Shown here: positions 33,561 through 44,450 of the stretch, piece by piece
Layout of the letters: each line of letters starts with the position of its first letter
How positions within the stretch are numbered: position 1 is the stretch's first letter
NCBI GenBank assembly: GCA_011799875.1
Contig: CM022298.1
Coordinates: 192,098,423-192,162,422, forward strand
Direction: 5' to 3'
From: Thinopyrum elongatum
Taxonomy: Eukaryota > Streptophyta > Magnoliopsida > Poales > Poaceae
DNA length: 64,000 nucleotides
The notes under the pieces: generated by a model
Database searches by the model: none
Told to the model about the DNA's origin: nothing
The model's input: only the letters and a program-made list of their open reading frames with translations
Made by a program: the position numbers and the translations under genes

Positions 33561-35890
33561 GGTCTGACCGGTCCAGCCGCCAAAACCAAACCTGTGCCGG
33601 TGGGAGCACCTGTTCCCGCCTTCTACGGCTGGTTGCGCTGCCGTGCACGCATCACCGCCATGTCGTACCCTGAAATGCTGGCCAGGCCATTCCTTTACTC
33701 CCCTCGACATCCTATTCTTCTCCGGTGATGGTAGCCTACCCCACACCAGAACCGGTGAACCCTCGTACTCCCCTCCGCCTACGACCATACTGCCGCATGT
33801 TCCCCAGCTCCTGTTCATTCCCGTCCGAGGCCTCGCCGTCGTCCTCCGCCTTGGTGCACTTGTAGCGGCGCCGCCGTCCGGCCCTGTCAACATAGTGAAT
33901 CGGGAGAGGACTGTAGTTGTGAGTATGACAGTACGGACCCACCAGGTCCACTCCCGAACACAAGCAAGCGCCTCTTTACTACTCAGATGCACCCCTAGAT
34001 TTTTTTAACTCTAATCCACCCTGCTGATATCTGGGACCCACATCATGGTCAAGGTATAGTCAATTAACGATAGAATTGCACGCCTTTTTTCTTTTGATGA
34101 TTTGTTCAGAGGAGCAGGCTATAAACTGGGTTGTGCGGTCTCTGTGGCCCGTCTAACAACATGACCAGCCCAGCAATTTTTTTTTGGGAAAATAGGTAGC
34201 CCACTATTTCTTTTTGAAGAATACCCAAGCTAGGCCTATTTGTTTTCTCCGACTTACTGGGCTGCAAATCTTTGAAGACGAGGAGGGATGCATTCCGGCC
34301 TGGCCAGAGAGTATGGGCAGTAAATCTTAAAAGTAATATGAAAGGGGTTGCAAATTCCAAAAAAATAGCAAATGGGCAATTAGTTTCGTTTTTTGTTTTT
34401 GTTCTTCACTGATATTTTATATTTCATTGGATTTTAACATAACATAGTATTACTTTATTTTTAAATTAGTTTTAGTATGGCTACTAATTTTTGGATTAAA
34501 AATATTTTGTTCCCCAGCAAAAAAATGCGAATTTTTAAAATTTTGCATATTTTTTAGTTCAATTTTTCAACCCTGGTACTGACCAGAAAATGGGCAGCAA
34601 TTCTAAAAATGGAAAATGGGCTGCAATAAATTCCATATGAATTAGCAAATGGGTTGTAAATTATAAAAATAATAGCAAATGGGCTGTACACACCACAGAT
34701 TTCGAGGCTGACTTGTTTACGCAAGGCTTTGTCAACTTATAGTCAACACACGATTCTAGCAGCAGTGACTGTTGGATGTCCATCCAACGGCCGACGTGCT
34801 TCTTCAAACTCTGATCTTCCTGCTCCAGCCGCCTAAACCAGCGCCGGCGGGACTGCCTGCTACCTCCTCTTGTGGCCGGCTGTGATGCCGCGTAGGCTTC
34901 ACCGGCCCACCCTACTCCCTCCGCTGGCCTGGGCATCCCTCTACCCACCCACACCTCCTGTTATTCTCCGATGACGGCAGCCTCACACCGCAGCCAAACC
35001 AGTCAACCGCCATACTCCCCTCAGCGTGGGCATCCAGTGATGTGTCTTCGCCGGCTCCGGGTCGTTCCATTCCTAGGCCTCATCATCGTCCACCGCGTTG
35101 GTGCTCTAGGCGCGGCGTGTTCAACGTGGTCAACATTCAACAAACGATAGCCATCGAAATAGGGATGTATGTGGAGAGGCTGACAGTAGGGACCCCCATG
35201 GTCCATGTCCGCACGCAAGCAACTGCCTCCTTATTACGCGAAAAAAAAAGATTCCTCCCACTGACATCTGGGGCGCACCGGTTCGGAGGCTGACCTGTGG
35301 GCCTACTAAGTTGACGCGTATGAAGGGCTTTGTCAACTTAGTCAATAAACGATTCTAGTAGCAATGACCATTGGATTTTAATCAAACGGTCCTGCTGCTT
35401 CTTCAATCTCTGATCTTCTTGCACCAGCCGCCCAAACCAGCGTCGGCGGGACCGCCTGCTCCTACCTCCAGTGGGCGGTTGTGCTGCCGCGCTGGCCTCA
35501 CCGCCCACCCTGCTCCCACCGCTGGCCAGGCCTTCCCTCTACTCACCCACACCCCCTGTTATTCTCCGGCAACGGTAGCCTCAAACCGTAGCCGAACCAG
35601 TCAACCCTCATACTCCCCTCCATGTGGGCATCCACTGCTACGTATTCCCCGGCTCCGGGTCATTCCCTTCCTAGGTCGCGCCGTTGTCCACCACCTTGGT
35701 GCTCTCAGACGGTACGGTGTTGTCAATGCGGTCAATGAACGACAACCATCAGAAGAGGATTGTAAGTGGAGAGGCTGACAGCTGGGTCCATGGCCGCACG
35801 CAAGGAAGTGCCTCCTTCTTACGCACAAAATAATGATTCCTCCACCTGACAGCTCGGACCCACTGGAAGGGCCTCTATATTTCATGAAAA
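33561..35890. repeat. Three diverged units of roughly 0.5-0.6 kb (CACTA subterminal)
   Basis: Units lie at about 33561-34050, 34700-35294 and 35295-35890. Shared order: CCAGCCGCC(C/T)AAACCAG, TATTCTCCG, CATACTCCCCTC, CCTAGG, TTGGTGC, then GACAGTA(C)GGACCC or GACAGCTGGG, CGCACGCAAG and a C-rich end. The last two are closest to each other. Such repeats next to a CACTA end are typical subterminal sequence. All open frames in them are artefacts. Confidence 0.65.
34051..34699. other. AT-rich spacer between subterminal units
   Basis: Repeated AGCAAATGGGC words (about 34366, 34640, 34675). No gene. Confidence 0.45.
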
Positions 35891-36232
35891 AAACATTCCC
35901 CCTGACAGCTGGGACCCACCGGCTTTATCTTCACGCAGAAGGAAGTGCCTTCTTACCCCCCGACCAGGTTGAAGCGAAGGTAGCGTTATCTGTCTGGCCG
36001 TGAACGTGAACGTACATAGCGGTCGATCAGTCTCTCTGCAGCGACGTATCGTGGCCGAGTAAGGAGCGGCACGTGTTGAAGTAGAGGCGCCGACGTAGCA
36101 TGTCACGCAGTCCCGTCTATATCGTGTACACGTATGTACAGGCACACTGCAAGATAGTAAATACGGTTGCATACGTACATACGGACGGGGTCTCTAACGC
36201 GTACAGCGACGTCGTCCTGTTCATCGGCAGCC

Positions 36233-36583
36233 AACCAGCTGGGTCAGAACGGAGTAAACAGCGTCACGTGTTCATCGGGAGCCAACTGGCTTGGACGGAA
36301 CAGCCGAAAGGAGGTCTGGCGTACCACAGAACGGAGGAAATGGCCTTCTGTTCGATCGCGTATGGTCGAAACGGGGTCCTGTTCATCGGGAAGGGTCTGG
36401 CATACCGCAAAATGGAGGAAACGGCCTTCTGTTCAAGCTCCTATGGTCAAAACAGGGTGCTGTTGACCGGGAGGGGTGTGGCGTACCGCAAAATGGAGGA
36501 AACGGACTTGTGTTGGAGCGCCTACGGTCGAAACAAGGTCATGTTCATCGGGAGGGGTGTGGCGTACCGCAAAACGGGACTCC
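36233..36583 (+). repeat. 81-bp tandem repeats in the CACTA right subterminal region
   Basis: The block GT(C/G)TGGC(G/A)TACC(G/A)CA(A/G)AA recurs at 36314, 36395, 36476 and 36557, exactly 81 bases apart; a weaker unit precedes. As 81 is a multiple of three, several frames stay open through the array, which produces false ORFs. Confidence 0.85.
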
Positions 36584-37150
36584 ACGGGATACTGTCCATC
36601 CACCGTCTACTGCCTCGCTCCAGCCTCCAAGGGCTACTGTTCATCCACCATCGACTTCCTCCAGCCTCCACCTAACATTGTTCATCCACCGTCGACTTCC
36701 TCCAGCCTCCACCAATACTGTTCATCCACGGGGGTCATGTTCATCCAGCCTCCATCGGCTACTGTTCAACCAGCCCTCCACGGGGTCCTGTTCATCCTGC
36801 CTCCACCGGCTACTGTTCAACCAGACCTTTACAGGGTCCTGTTCATCCACCCCCAACCGGCTCGAGTGTGTGGCGGCCTCCTCGGTCGGGGTCCTGTTCA
36901 TCCAACGACAACGGCCTCTACTACCACGGGGTCCTGTTCATCCAACCCCCATCGGGAACTGTTCATCCAACCCCAACAACGATCATTGTTCATCAAGAGG
37001 CAGCAGCAGGTTCGATCGGCTTCAGTTAGCAGCAGTAGTGAAGGAATCACCCGGGTTCAGTTAACAGCCAAGGGATCGATCGCTCGGGTTCAGTAACGTA
37101 GCTAGTGCAATCGCTCGGGTTCAGTAAGCGAACGCCTCGCTCGGGTTCAG
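36584..37150 (+). repeat. Degenerate short repeats: GTTCATCCA and CGCTCGGGTTCAGT arrays
   Basis: About fifteen (A/C)TGTTCATCCA-type words between 36590 and 36995, often as GGGGTCCTGTTCATCC, then four CGCTCGGGTTCAGT-type words between 37040 and 37150. In CACTA elements short subterminal repeats bind the TnpA-type protein, so these are candidate binding sites. Confidence 0.7.
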
Positions 37151-37484
37151 TTAGAGTCCAACGCCTCGCACACAAGCACGTACGTGTACGAGAGAAATGC
37201 GCAATCCCTCTGTGCATCGCTCGGCCCCGACCACCCACCGTAACCGGGAACTCCCCGATATTTTCCTCGCCCTCTCTTCTACCATGATTTTTTCCATCAT
37301 GGACGGCCCAAAGAATGTCATGCAGGTGCATCCCCGGCCCGCCCAGGACGAAAAGTCCATTTTCTGTCATGATTTTTGTCATAGAAGTAGGAGCCCACCA
37401 CATCTATGATGATACGTGGTTTTGTCACAATTATCGTCATAGAAGTGTCATAAGCATGACAGACAAAAAAATTCGTTCGGGCCA
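37151..37484. other. CACTA right subterminal region
   Basis: Noncoding, with TGTCATGATTTTTGTCATAG and repeated TCAT(A)GAAG(T) words that are typical of the outer few hundred bases of this CACTA type. Confidence 0.6.
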
Positions 37485-37516
37485 AAATGTCACGGATGTG
37501 TCTTTTTTTTGTAGTG
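37485..37516 (-). repeat. CACTA right terminal inverted repeat
   Basis: On the minus strand it starts CACTACAAAAAAAAGACACA. It matches the left end for the first 14 bases and partially beyond. Confidence 0.85.
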
Positions 37517-37519
37517 ATT
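37517..37519. other. Right copy of CACTA target site duplication (ATT)
   Basis: ATT directly after GTAGTG, identical to 5464-5466. Confidence 0.85.
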
Positions 37520-38700
37520 CTTTGTCCATTGACCACCTTCGGGTTAGTACCTTCGGCATTATTAATCTTGATAGCTCCAGAGCGATAAACTTCTTCGATA
37601 ATATATGGTCCTTCCCATTTGGAAAGAAGTTTTCCTGCAAAAAATCTAAAACGAGAATTGTATAATAGAACATGTTCACCCACTCTGAATTCACGCTTTT
37701 GGATTCTTTTGTCATGCCATCTTTTAATTTTTTCTGTAAATAACTTGGCAACTTCATAAGCTTGGGTTCTCCATTCATCTAGTGAGCTAATATCAAATAA
37801 CCTCTTTTCACCGCAAGTTTGAAATCATAATTGAGTTCTTTAATTGCCCAATATGCTTTATGTTCTAACTCAAGAGGCAAATGACAAGCTTTTCCATAAA
37901 CCATTTTATATGGAGACGTACCCATAGGATTTTTATAAGCTGTTATGTAGGCCCAAAGTGCATCATCTAATTTCTTAGACCAATTCTTTCGGGACCTATT
38001 GACAGTTTTTTATGATATTAATTTTATTTCTCTATTGCTAAGTTTAACTTGACCACTAGATTGAGGATGATAGGGTGATGCAATTCTATGGTTAACATCA
38101 TATTTAGTAGGCATTTTACGGAAAGCACCATGAATAAAGTGTGAACCACCATCAGTCATTAAATATCTAGGGACTCCAAACCTTGGGAAAATAACTTCTT
38201 TAAGCATTTTAATGGAGGTGTTATGAACAACACTACTAGTTGGAATAGCTTCTACCCACTTAGTAACATAATCAACAGTAGCCAAAATATGTGTATACCC
38301 ATTAGAGGAAGGAAAAGGTCCCATATAATCAAAACCCCAAACATCAAATGGTTCAAAAACAAGTGAATAATTCATAGGCATTTCCTGACGCTTACCGATA
38401 TTACCTATTCTTTGGCATTCATCACAAGACAAGACAAACTTACGGGCATCTTTGAAAAGAGTAGGCCAATAAAAACCAGATTGTAGTACCTTATGCGTAG
38501 TTCTATCTCCTGCATGATGTCCTCCATAGGCTTCGGAGTGACATTTCCATAGGATTTGTTCCTGTTCATGCTTAGGTACACAACATCTAATAATACCATC
38601 TACTCCTTCTTTAAAAAGATGTGGGTCATCCCAAAAGTAATGTCTTAAGTCATAGAAGAATGTTTTCTTTTGTTGGTATGTGAAACTAGGTGGTATAAAT
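37517..38700 (-). pseudogene. G1 integrase, decayed
   Basis: Minus strand, several frames. The zinc-binding part at about 38400-38560 shows HHAGDRTTHK and LSCDECQ (HHCC type). The core at 38010-38432 has FDYMGPF and TDGGSHF, which supply two catalytic aspartates, but YHPQSSGQVKLSN has Lys where the catalytic Glu belongs. A stop follows at 38010. The C-terminal part (37519-37683, LYNSRFRFFAGKLLSKWEGP) continues across the CACTA to 5355. Integrase joins element cDNA to the chromosome; this copy is inactive. Confidence 0.82.
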
Positions 38701-40102
38701 TTAGCAACAATATAATTAGCATAGTCAGCATACCAAGGAGTATTATGAGAAGCATTTATTGCAGCTGGTTATTCATCAGGAAAACTATCATCAATAGGTA
38801 GTGGGTCATCAAGAATATTTTCTAACCTAGATAAGTTATTAGCTACGGGGTTCTCAGCTCCTTTCCTATCAGTAATATGTAAATAAAATTCTTGTAACAA
38901 GAGAACCCACCTAATGAGTCTAGGTTTAGAATCTTTCTGTTCCATAAGATATTTTATAGCAGCATGATCAATGTGAACAATTACTTTGGAATCAACAATT
39001 TAAGATCTGAATTTATCACAAGCAAACACAACTGCAAAAAATTCTTTTTCAGTAGTGGCATAATTTCTTTGGGCACTGTCTAGAGTTTTGCTAGCATAAT
39101 GAATACCATTTAATTTCTTATCAACTCTTTGTCCTAGAACAGCACCAACAGCATAATCACTAGCATCATACATAATTTGAAAAGGCAAGTTCCAATCAGG
39201 TGGTTGATTAATAGGTGCAGTAGTTAAGGCCTTCTTAAGTGTTTCAAAGGCTTCTACACAATCATCATAAAAAACAAATGGAACATCCTTTTGTAAAAGA
39301 TTAGTGAGAGGCCTAGAAATTTTAGAGAAGTCTTTAATGAACCTCCTATAGAAACCAGCATGACCAAGGAAACTACGAATACCTTTGATATCTTTAGGAC
39401 ATGGCATTTTCTCAATCGCATCAACTTTAGCTTTATCCACCTCAATACCTCATTCGGAAATTTTATGCCCCAAGACAATGCCTTCATTAACCATAAAGTG
39501 GCACTTCTCCCAATTCAAGACAAAATTAGTTTGCTCACATCTCTGCAAAACTCGATCAAGGTTGCTTAAGCAATCATCAAAAGAAGTTTCATAAACAAAA
39601 AAATTATCCATGAAAACCTCAACAATCTTTTCAGAAAAATCAGAGAATATAGCAGTCATACATCTTTGAAAAGTAGCAGGTGCATTGCAAAAACCAAAAG
39701 GCATACGTCTATAAGCATAGGTTCCAAAAGGACAAGTAAAAGTGGTTTTCTCTTGATCAGGTTGTGAAACGGGTATTTGAGAGAAACCAGAATAGCCATC
39801 AAGAAAACAAAAGTGTGTGTGCTTAGATAGTATTTCTAACATTTGATCAATAAAAGGCAGAGGGTAATGATCTTTTCTAGTAGCTTTATTCAATTTTCTA
39901 AAATCTATTACCATTCTATAGCCAGTGACAATTCTTTGTGGGATAAGTTCATTTTTATCATTAGGAACAACGGTAATACCTCCTTCTTAGGGACACAATG
40001 AACAGGACTTACCCATCTACTATCAGCTATGGGATAGATTATACCTGATTCCAGAAGCTTTAGTATTTCAGTTCTGACCACTTCTTTCATCTTAGGATTC
40101 AA
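38701..40102 (-). pseudogene. G1 reverse transcriptase and RNase H, decayed
   Basis: Pieces at 40102-39908, 39914-39450 and 39440-39000, then a continuation with stops to about 38760. RT shows DFRKLNKATRKDHYPLP and PFGFCNAPATFQRCM, but the active-site box reads FMDNF instead of F/YMDDF, so an essential Asp is lost. RNase H shows MYDASDYAVGAVLGQ and TTEKEFFAVVFACDKF. Frameshifts near 39910 and stops near 39445 and 39001 separate the pieces. Confidence 0.85.
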
Positions 40103-40561
40103 TCATCGTTGGTGATCAACAACGGGTTTAGCATCAAGTTCCATATTAAACTTGTGCTGACATAGAGTGGGACTAATGCCCTTAAGGTCATCAAGAGTAT
40201 ATCCAATAGCGGCATGGTGCTTCTTTAGAATTTTTAATAATCTTTCTTCTTCATGTTCTGAAAGGTTAGCACTAATAATAACATGATATATCTTTTTCTC
40301 ATCAAGATAAGCATACTTCAAAGTGCCAGGCAATTGCTTTAATTCAAACACATGATCACCTTTAGGTGGAGGAGGACCTCCTAGAGTTTCAATAGGCAAA
40401 TTGTGTTTAAGGAGAGGTTGTTGTTCAAAGAATATTTTATCTATTTCATTTCTTTCATGTAAGTGCATATCATTTTCATGGTCTAGCAAATATTGTTCTA
40501 GTGGATCAGTAGGAGGCACGGCAATAGAAGCAAGACCAATTATTTCATCCTTACTAGGCAA
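40103..40561 (-). pseudogene. G1 pol linker between protease and RT
   Basis: Open minus-strand segment ending before RT, with EEERLLKILKKHHAAIGYTL and ISPTLCQHKF, the usual lead-in to the RT fingers in Athila-type pol. Confidence 0.7.
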
Positions 40562-40603
40562 TTATTTATTATGAGGTTGTCTACGAAACTTAGAGAAATT
40601 AAA

Positions 40604-41428
40604 CTAATGAGACACATCACCAAATCTAACACTGATAGTTTCTTTCTCACAATCTATCTTAGCATTGACAGTGTTCAAGAAAGGTCTACCAAAAATTATG
40701 GGACAAAAATCATCTTGTGCGGAACCAAGGACTAGAAAATCAGTAGGATATTTTATTTTCCCACACAAGACTTCAACATCTCTAACTATCCCAAGTGGTG
40801 TGATGGTGTCTCTATTAGCAAGTTTAATAGTAACATCTATGTCTTCTATTTTAGTGGGTGCTATGTCATTCATAATTTCTTGGTATAAGGTAAAAGGAAT
40901 AGCACTCACGCTAGCACCTAAGTCACATAAACCATGATAGCAATGATCTCCTATTTTAACTGAGACAACAGGCATGCCAACAATGGGTCTATGTCTATCT
41001 TTTTCATCGGGTTTGGCAATTCTAGTAGCTTCATCACAGAAATAAATAACATGCCCATCAATATTTTCTACCAAGAGATCTTTAACCATAGCAACACTAG
41101 GTTCTACTTTGATTTGTTCAGAGGGTTTACGTTCTTTAATATTACTTTTGTGAACCACGGTTGATACCTTAGCATGTTCCTTTATCCTAACTGGGAAAGG
41201 TGGTTTTTCAATATAAGCAGTAGGCACAACTGGATCAACATTGTAAATGATAGTTTCATCTTTATCTATAACCGGTTCTTTAATTTCTTCTTTAATAGGG
41301 GGATGATATTTAAACCACTTCTCCTTAGGGAGATCAACATGAGTAGCAAATGATTCACAAAAGGAGGCTACTATCTCAGAGTCAAGTCCATATTTAGTGC
41401 TAAACTTGTGAAAAGCATCGGTATTCAT
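40604..41428 (-). pseudogene. G1 gag end and aspartic protease
   Basis: Open for 274 codons on the minus strand. The CDLGASVSAIPFTLY motif carries the catalytic Asp of a retropepsin, and FCPIIFGRPFLNT is the later flap/hydrophobic motif. It processes the polyprotein in active relatives. It is separated from gag by a stop near 41510 and from the linker by a stop near 40604. Confidence 0.8.
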
Positions 41429-41515
41429 AAAAGATTTAACACAATCAAACTCAAGCTTAATACCTGACTCTTTACCTTCGTCGAGTGCCCAATCTTCAGA
41501 GTTGCATTTAATTCT

Positions 41516-42148
41516 TTATAAAAGATCCCACCTAAATTCAATAGTCTTCATCATAAAAGAACCAGTACAAGAAGTATCGAGCATGAATTGATCATTATGA
41601 GAAAGCCGAGCATAAAAATTCTGAATGATAATTTCTCTTGAGAGCTCATGATTGGGGCATGAATATAACATTGACTTAAGCCTCCCCCAAGCTAGAGCGA
41701 TACTTTCTCCTTCACGAGGCCAAAAATTATATATATAATTCCGATCACGATGAACTAGATGCATAGGATAAAAAATTTGGTGAAATTTTAATTTCAATCG
41801 ATTCCAGTTCCAAAATCCAATATCATCGCATAGCCTATACCATGTCAATACTTTTCCCTTAAAAGATAAAGGGAAAACATTCTTCTTGACTTCATCTCTG
41901 GGTAAACCTGCAAGCTTAAACAATCCACAAATTTCATCCACATGTATAAGATGTATATCGGGATGCTCAGTTCCGTCTCCTGCGTAAGGATTAGATAGCA
42001 GTTGTTCTATCATACCCGAAGGAATTTCATAACCAATATTTTCAGTAGGTGCAGTAGGTTGAGGGGCAAGTCTTTGTGTTTCTAGTCGAGGTGAAGATAC
42101 CCCGAACAAACCCCTCAAAGGATTATCTTCCATAGTAACAAGTGACAA
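41516..42148 (-). pseudogene. G1 gag, N-terminal part
   Basis: Starts MSLVTMEDNPLRGLFG shortly after the primer site. The retrotransposon gag core is visible: FPLSFKGKVLTWYRLCD and REGESIALAWGRLKSMLYSC. Stops at 41516 while the homologous frame continues. Forms the nucleocapsid in active relatives. Confidence 0.82.
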
Positions 42149-42210
42149 TAAATTTCAGCACGTAATATAAATTTTTCCTTACCGATTTCCACTTACCAAG
42201 AGCACTTCTC

Positions 42211-42228
42211 TCCCCGAAAACGGTGCCA
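42211..42228 (-). other. Primer binding site of G1 (tRNA-Asp type, diverged)
   Basis: The minus strand reads TGGCACCGTTTTCGGGGA, the tRNA-Asp site with mutations, 11 bases after the LTR end. Confidence 0.75.
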
Positions 42229-42239
42229 GAAAAGAGTTT

Positions 42240-43759
42240 TGATGACCCACAAGTATAGGGGGTCAATCATAGTCCTTTCGATAAGTAAGAGTGTCGAACC
42301 CAACGAGGAGCAGAAGGAAATGACAAGTGGTTTTCAGCAAGGTAATTTCTGCAAGCACATAAATTGTAGGTAACAGATAGTTTGATAGCAACATAGTTTG
42401 TAATGAGCAAGTAATGGTAACGGTAAAGAAAGTGCAGCAAGGTAGCCGAATCTTTTTTGTAGCAAAGGACAGGCCAAAACGATCTCTTATAATAAGCAAA
42501 GTGTTCTTGAGGGCACACGGGAATTTCATCTAGTCACTTTTCATCATGATGGTTTGATTTGCGTTCGCTACTTTGATAATTTGATATGTGGGTGGACTGG
42601 TGCTTGGGTGCTGTTATTACTTGAACAAGCCTCCCACTTATGATTAACCCCCTCGCAAGCATCCGCAACACGAGAAAAGTATTAAGATAAAATCTAACCA
42701 TAGCATTAAACATATGGGTCCAAATCGGTCCCTTACGAAGTAGCGCATAAACTAGGGTTTAAGCTTCTATCACTCTAGCAACCCATCGTCTAATAACTAC
42801 TCCACAATGCATTCCCTTAGGCCCAAAGATGGTGAAGTGTCATGTAGTCGACGTTCACATGACACCACTAAGGGAATCACATCATACATATCATCAAAAT
42901 ATCGAACACATATCAAATTCACTTGATTACTTGCAACATGACTTCTCCCGTGACCTCAAGAACAAAAGTAACTACTCACAGATGATATTCATGCTCAAGA
43001 TCAGAGGGGTATTAAATAGCATAATGGATCTGAACATATAATCTTCCACCAAATAAACCATATAGTAATCAACTACAAGATGTAATCAACACTACTAGTC
43101 AACCACAGGTACGAATGTGAGGTTCCGGTACAAAGATTGAACACAAGAGATGAACTAGGGTTTGAGATGAGATGGTGTTGTTGAAGATGTTGATGGAGAC
43201 TGGCCTCCCAAAGATGAGAGGGTTGTTGGAGATGACGATGGCTTTGATTTCCCCCTCCGGGAGGGAAGTACCCCCGGCGAAATCGCTCCGTCGGAGGGCA
43301 AAGGTGCTCCTGCCCAAGTTCCACCTCAAGACGGCGACGCTCCATCCCGAAAGTCCTCTCCTTATTTTTTTGTAGGTTAAAAGACCTTATGTACTAGAAG
43401 ATGGGCACTAGAGGTGGGCTGGGCTGGCCACAACCCACCAGGGCACGCCTGGGGGGCCTGGCGCGCCCTGGTGTCTTGTGGGCACCAGGTGGCCCCCCTC
43501 CGATAGTTATTTTCTCCAATAATTATTAAATATTCCAAAATAATTCTCTGTAAAATTTCAGCTCATTTGAAGATGTGCAGAATAGGTATCTCTGACGTAG
43601 CTTTTTCAGCTCCAGAATTCCAACTGTCGGTATTCTCCCTCTTGGTGTAAACCTTGCATATTATGAGAGAAAAGGCATTAGAGTTACTCCATAAAGCATC
43701 ATTATGCACAAAACATTATAAATAATAGTAAGAAAACATGATGCAAAATGGACGTATCA
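42240..43759 (-). repeat. 5' LTR of G1, complete
   Basis: On the minus strand it starts TGATACGTCC (43759) and ends TGGGTCATCA (42240), 1520 bases. It matches 1-963 over the shared part. Confidence 0.92.
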
Positions 43760-43760
43760 A

Positions 43761-44313
43761 GTAGTAGACAAAACCTACTACAGTTATGGGCCTGAGCTAA
43801 CTTGTGAGGAGATAAATCATTTTGTTTCATGGATTAATGATGTTGAGACTTTTAAGATGAATTATCATATCCCTCCAAGTTACTCTCAATACGTTCCACT
43901 AGTCCACGTGTTGAACTACGGTAACATCCATCGAGATATCATAGTAAGATTTTTTTTCTATTATGTCACCAGTGCATTTTTTTCATATATTCTTCTTAAG
44001 CTAAACTACATTTTGCTAATTATGTTATTAGGATGTTCTTCAACAGAAACTCCCGACGGATTGTATACCTAGTCTTATGCAAATGAAATGTGACATGAAC
44101 ATTGTTAGCTTACGACCAAGTTGGCCTACGATTCATCGAAGAGATGTCATCCTCACAATCAAAGAATGGAGAAAAGTTCTGAATGATCACAGAGAACTGC
44201 TTGGGGGTAAGATCAAGCACAGCCCACAAATGGGAGACAGGTTCATCTGTATTCTCCATAATGGAGAATTAGGGGTTTACCTGTTTTATGCTATTTTATC
44301 TTCGAGAGAGTAG
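43761..44313 (+). pseudogene. Two exons of a TE-associated gene, 5' part lost to G1 insertion
   Basis: Exon A 43761-43943 (VVDKTYYSYGPELTCEE...) ends at a GTAAGA donor; exon B 44032-44313 starts after TTATTAG and ends in TAG. The exons join in phase 0 with no stop. Exon B contains SWPTIHRRDVILTIKEWRK and GDRFICILHNGELGVYLFY. I recall similar sequence from open frames in wheat CACTA elements, but cannot name a function. The G1 5' LTR starts directly upstream, so the N-terminal part is off the other side of G1 or lost. The splice sites still look functional. Confidence 0.6.
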
Positions 44314-44450
44314 CAGGTCTTAGGTAGTTCTTATATGACTATGATGATGAGTTGTTATCATGACGATGATGATGAGTTATGTGCTACATTATGCTAGAAT
44401 GATGAGCTAGTTCCTATATGACTATGATGATGAGTTGTTATCATGATGAT
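44314..44450. repeat. GATGATGA-rich duplicated stretch
   Basis: TATATGACTATGATGATGAG occurs at about 44331 and 44415 with GATGAT words between. It is the target region of the chromovirus; the five bases before the LTR are ATGAT. Confidence 0.7.

Larger units (their letters stand above)
5467..37516. mobile_element. Very large CACTA (En/Spm) transposon with gene-rich interior
   Basis: The ends are CACTACAAAAAAAATACAC (left) and, inverted, CACTACAAAAAAAAGACAC (right), flanked by ATT duplications. Flanking G1 pol sequence is contiguous across the insertion. Total length is 32.05 kb, of which S1 accounts for 7.6 kb, leaving about 24.4 kb. Right subterminal repeats occupy about 33.5-37.5 kb. No TnpD-type transposase frame is visible, so it is probably non-autonomous. 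The interior holds host-type genes and gene fragments. Alternatives are a composite of two CACTA elements moving with the DNA between them, or later capture events inside a normal element. Confidence 0.8.
1..43759 (-). mobile_element. G1: Athila-type Ty3/gypsy retrotransposon, interrupted by nested insertions
   Basis: The two ends are copies of one LTR (1-963 matches 42807-43759). Reading on the minus strand gives 5' LTR, a tRNA-Asp-type primer site, gag, protease, RT-RNase H, integrase, a 3' accessory ORF, a polypurine tract and the 3' LTR. The tRNA-Asp primer and the extra ORF after pol are typical of the Athila lineage. I think it is Fatima-like, from memory only. Two insertions split it: a LINE at about 1757-3762 and a CACTA at 5467-37516. 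By eye the LTR copies differ at about 9 sites in the first 240 bases, so it is old. The left end lies outside the window, so the outer target duplication cannot be checked; the right flank begins AGTAG. Confidence 0.9.

Noticed and set aside
36100..37096. Three overlapping open frames of 191-257 codons in the repeat region.
   Set aside because: They are produced by 81-bp repeats (a multiple of three) and C-rich words; no motif, and the region is CACTA subterminal DNA.
36233..37150. Regularly spaced repeats that could suggest a CRISPR array.
   Set aside because: The units are contiguous and diverged, spacers are not unique, and the host is a plant nuclear genome.
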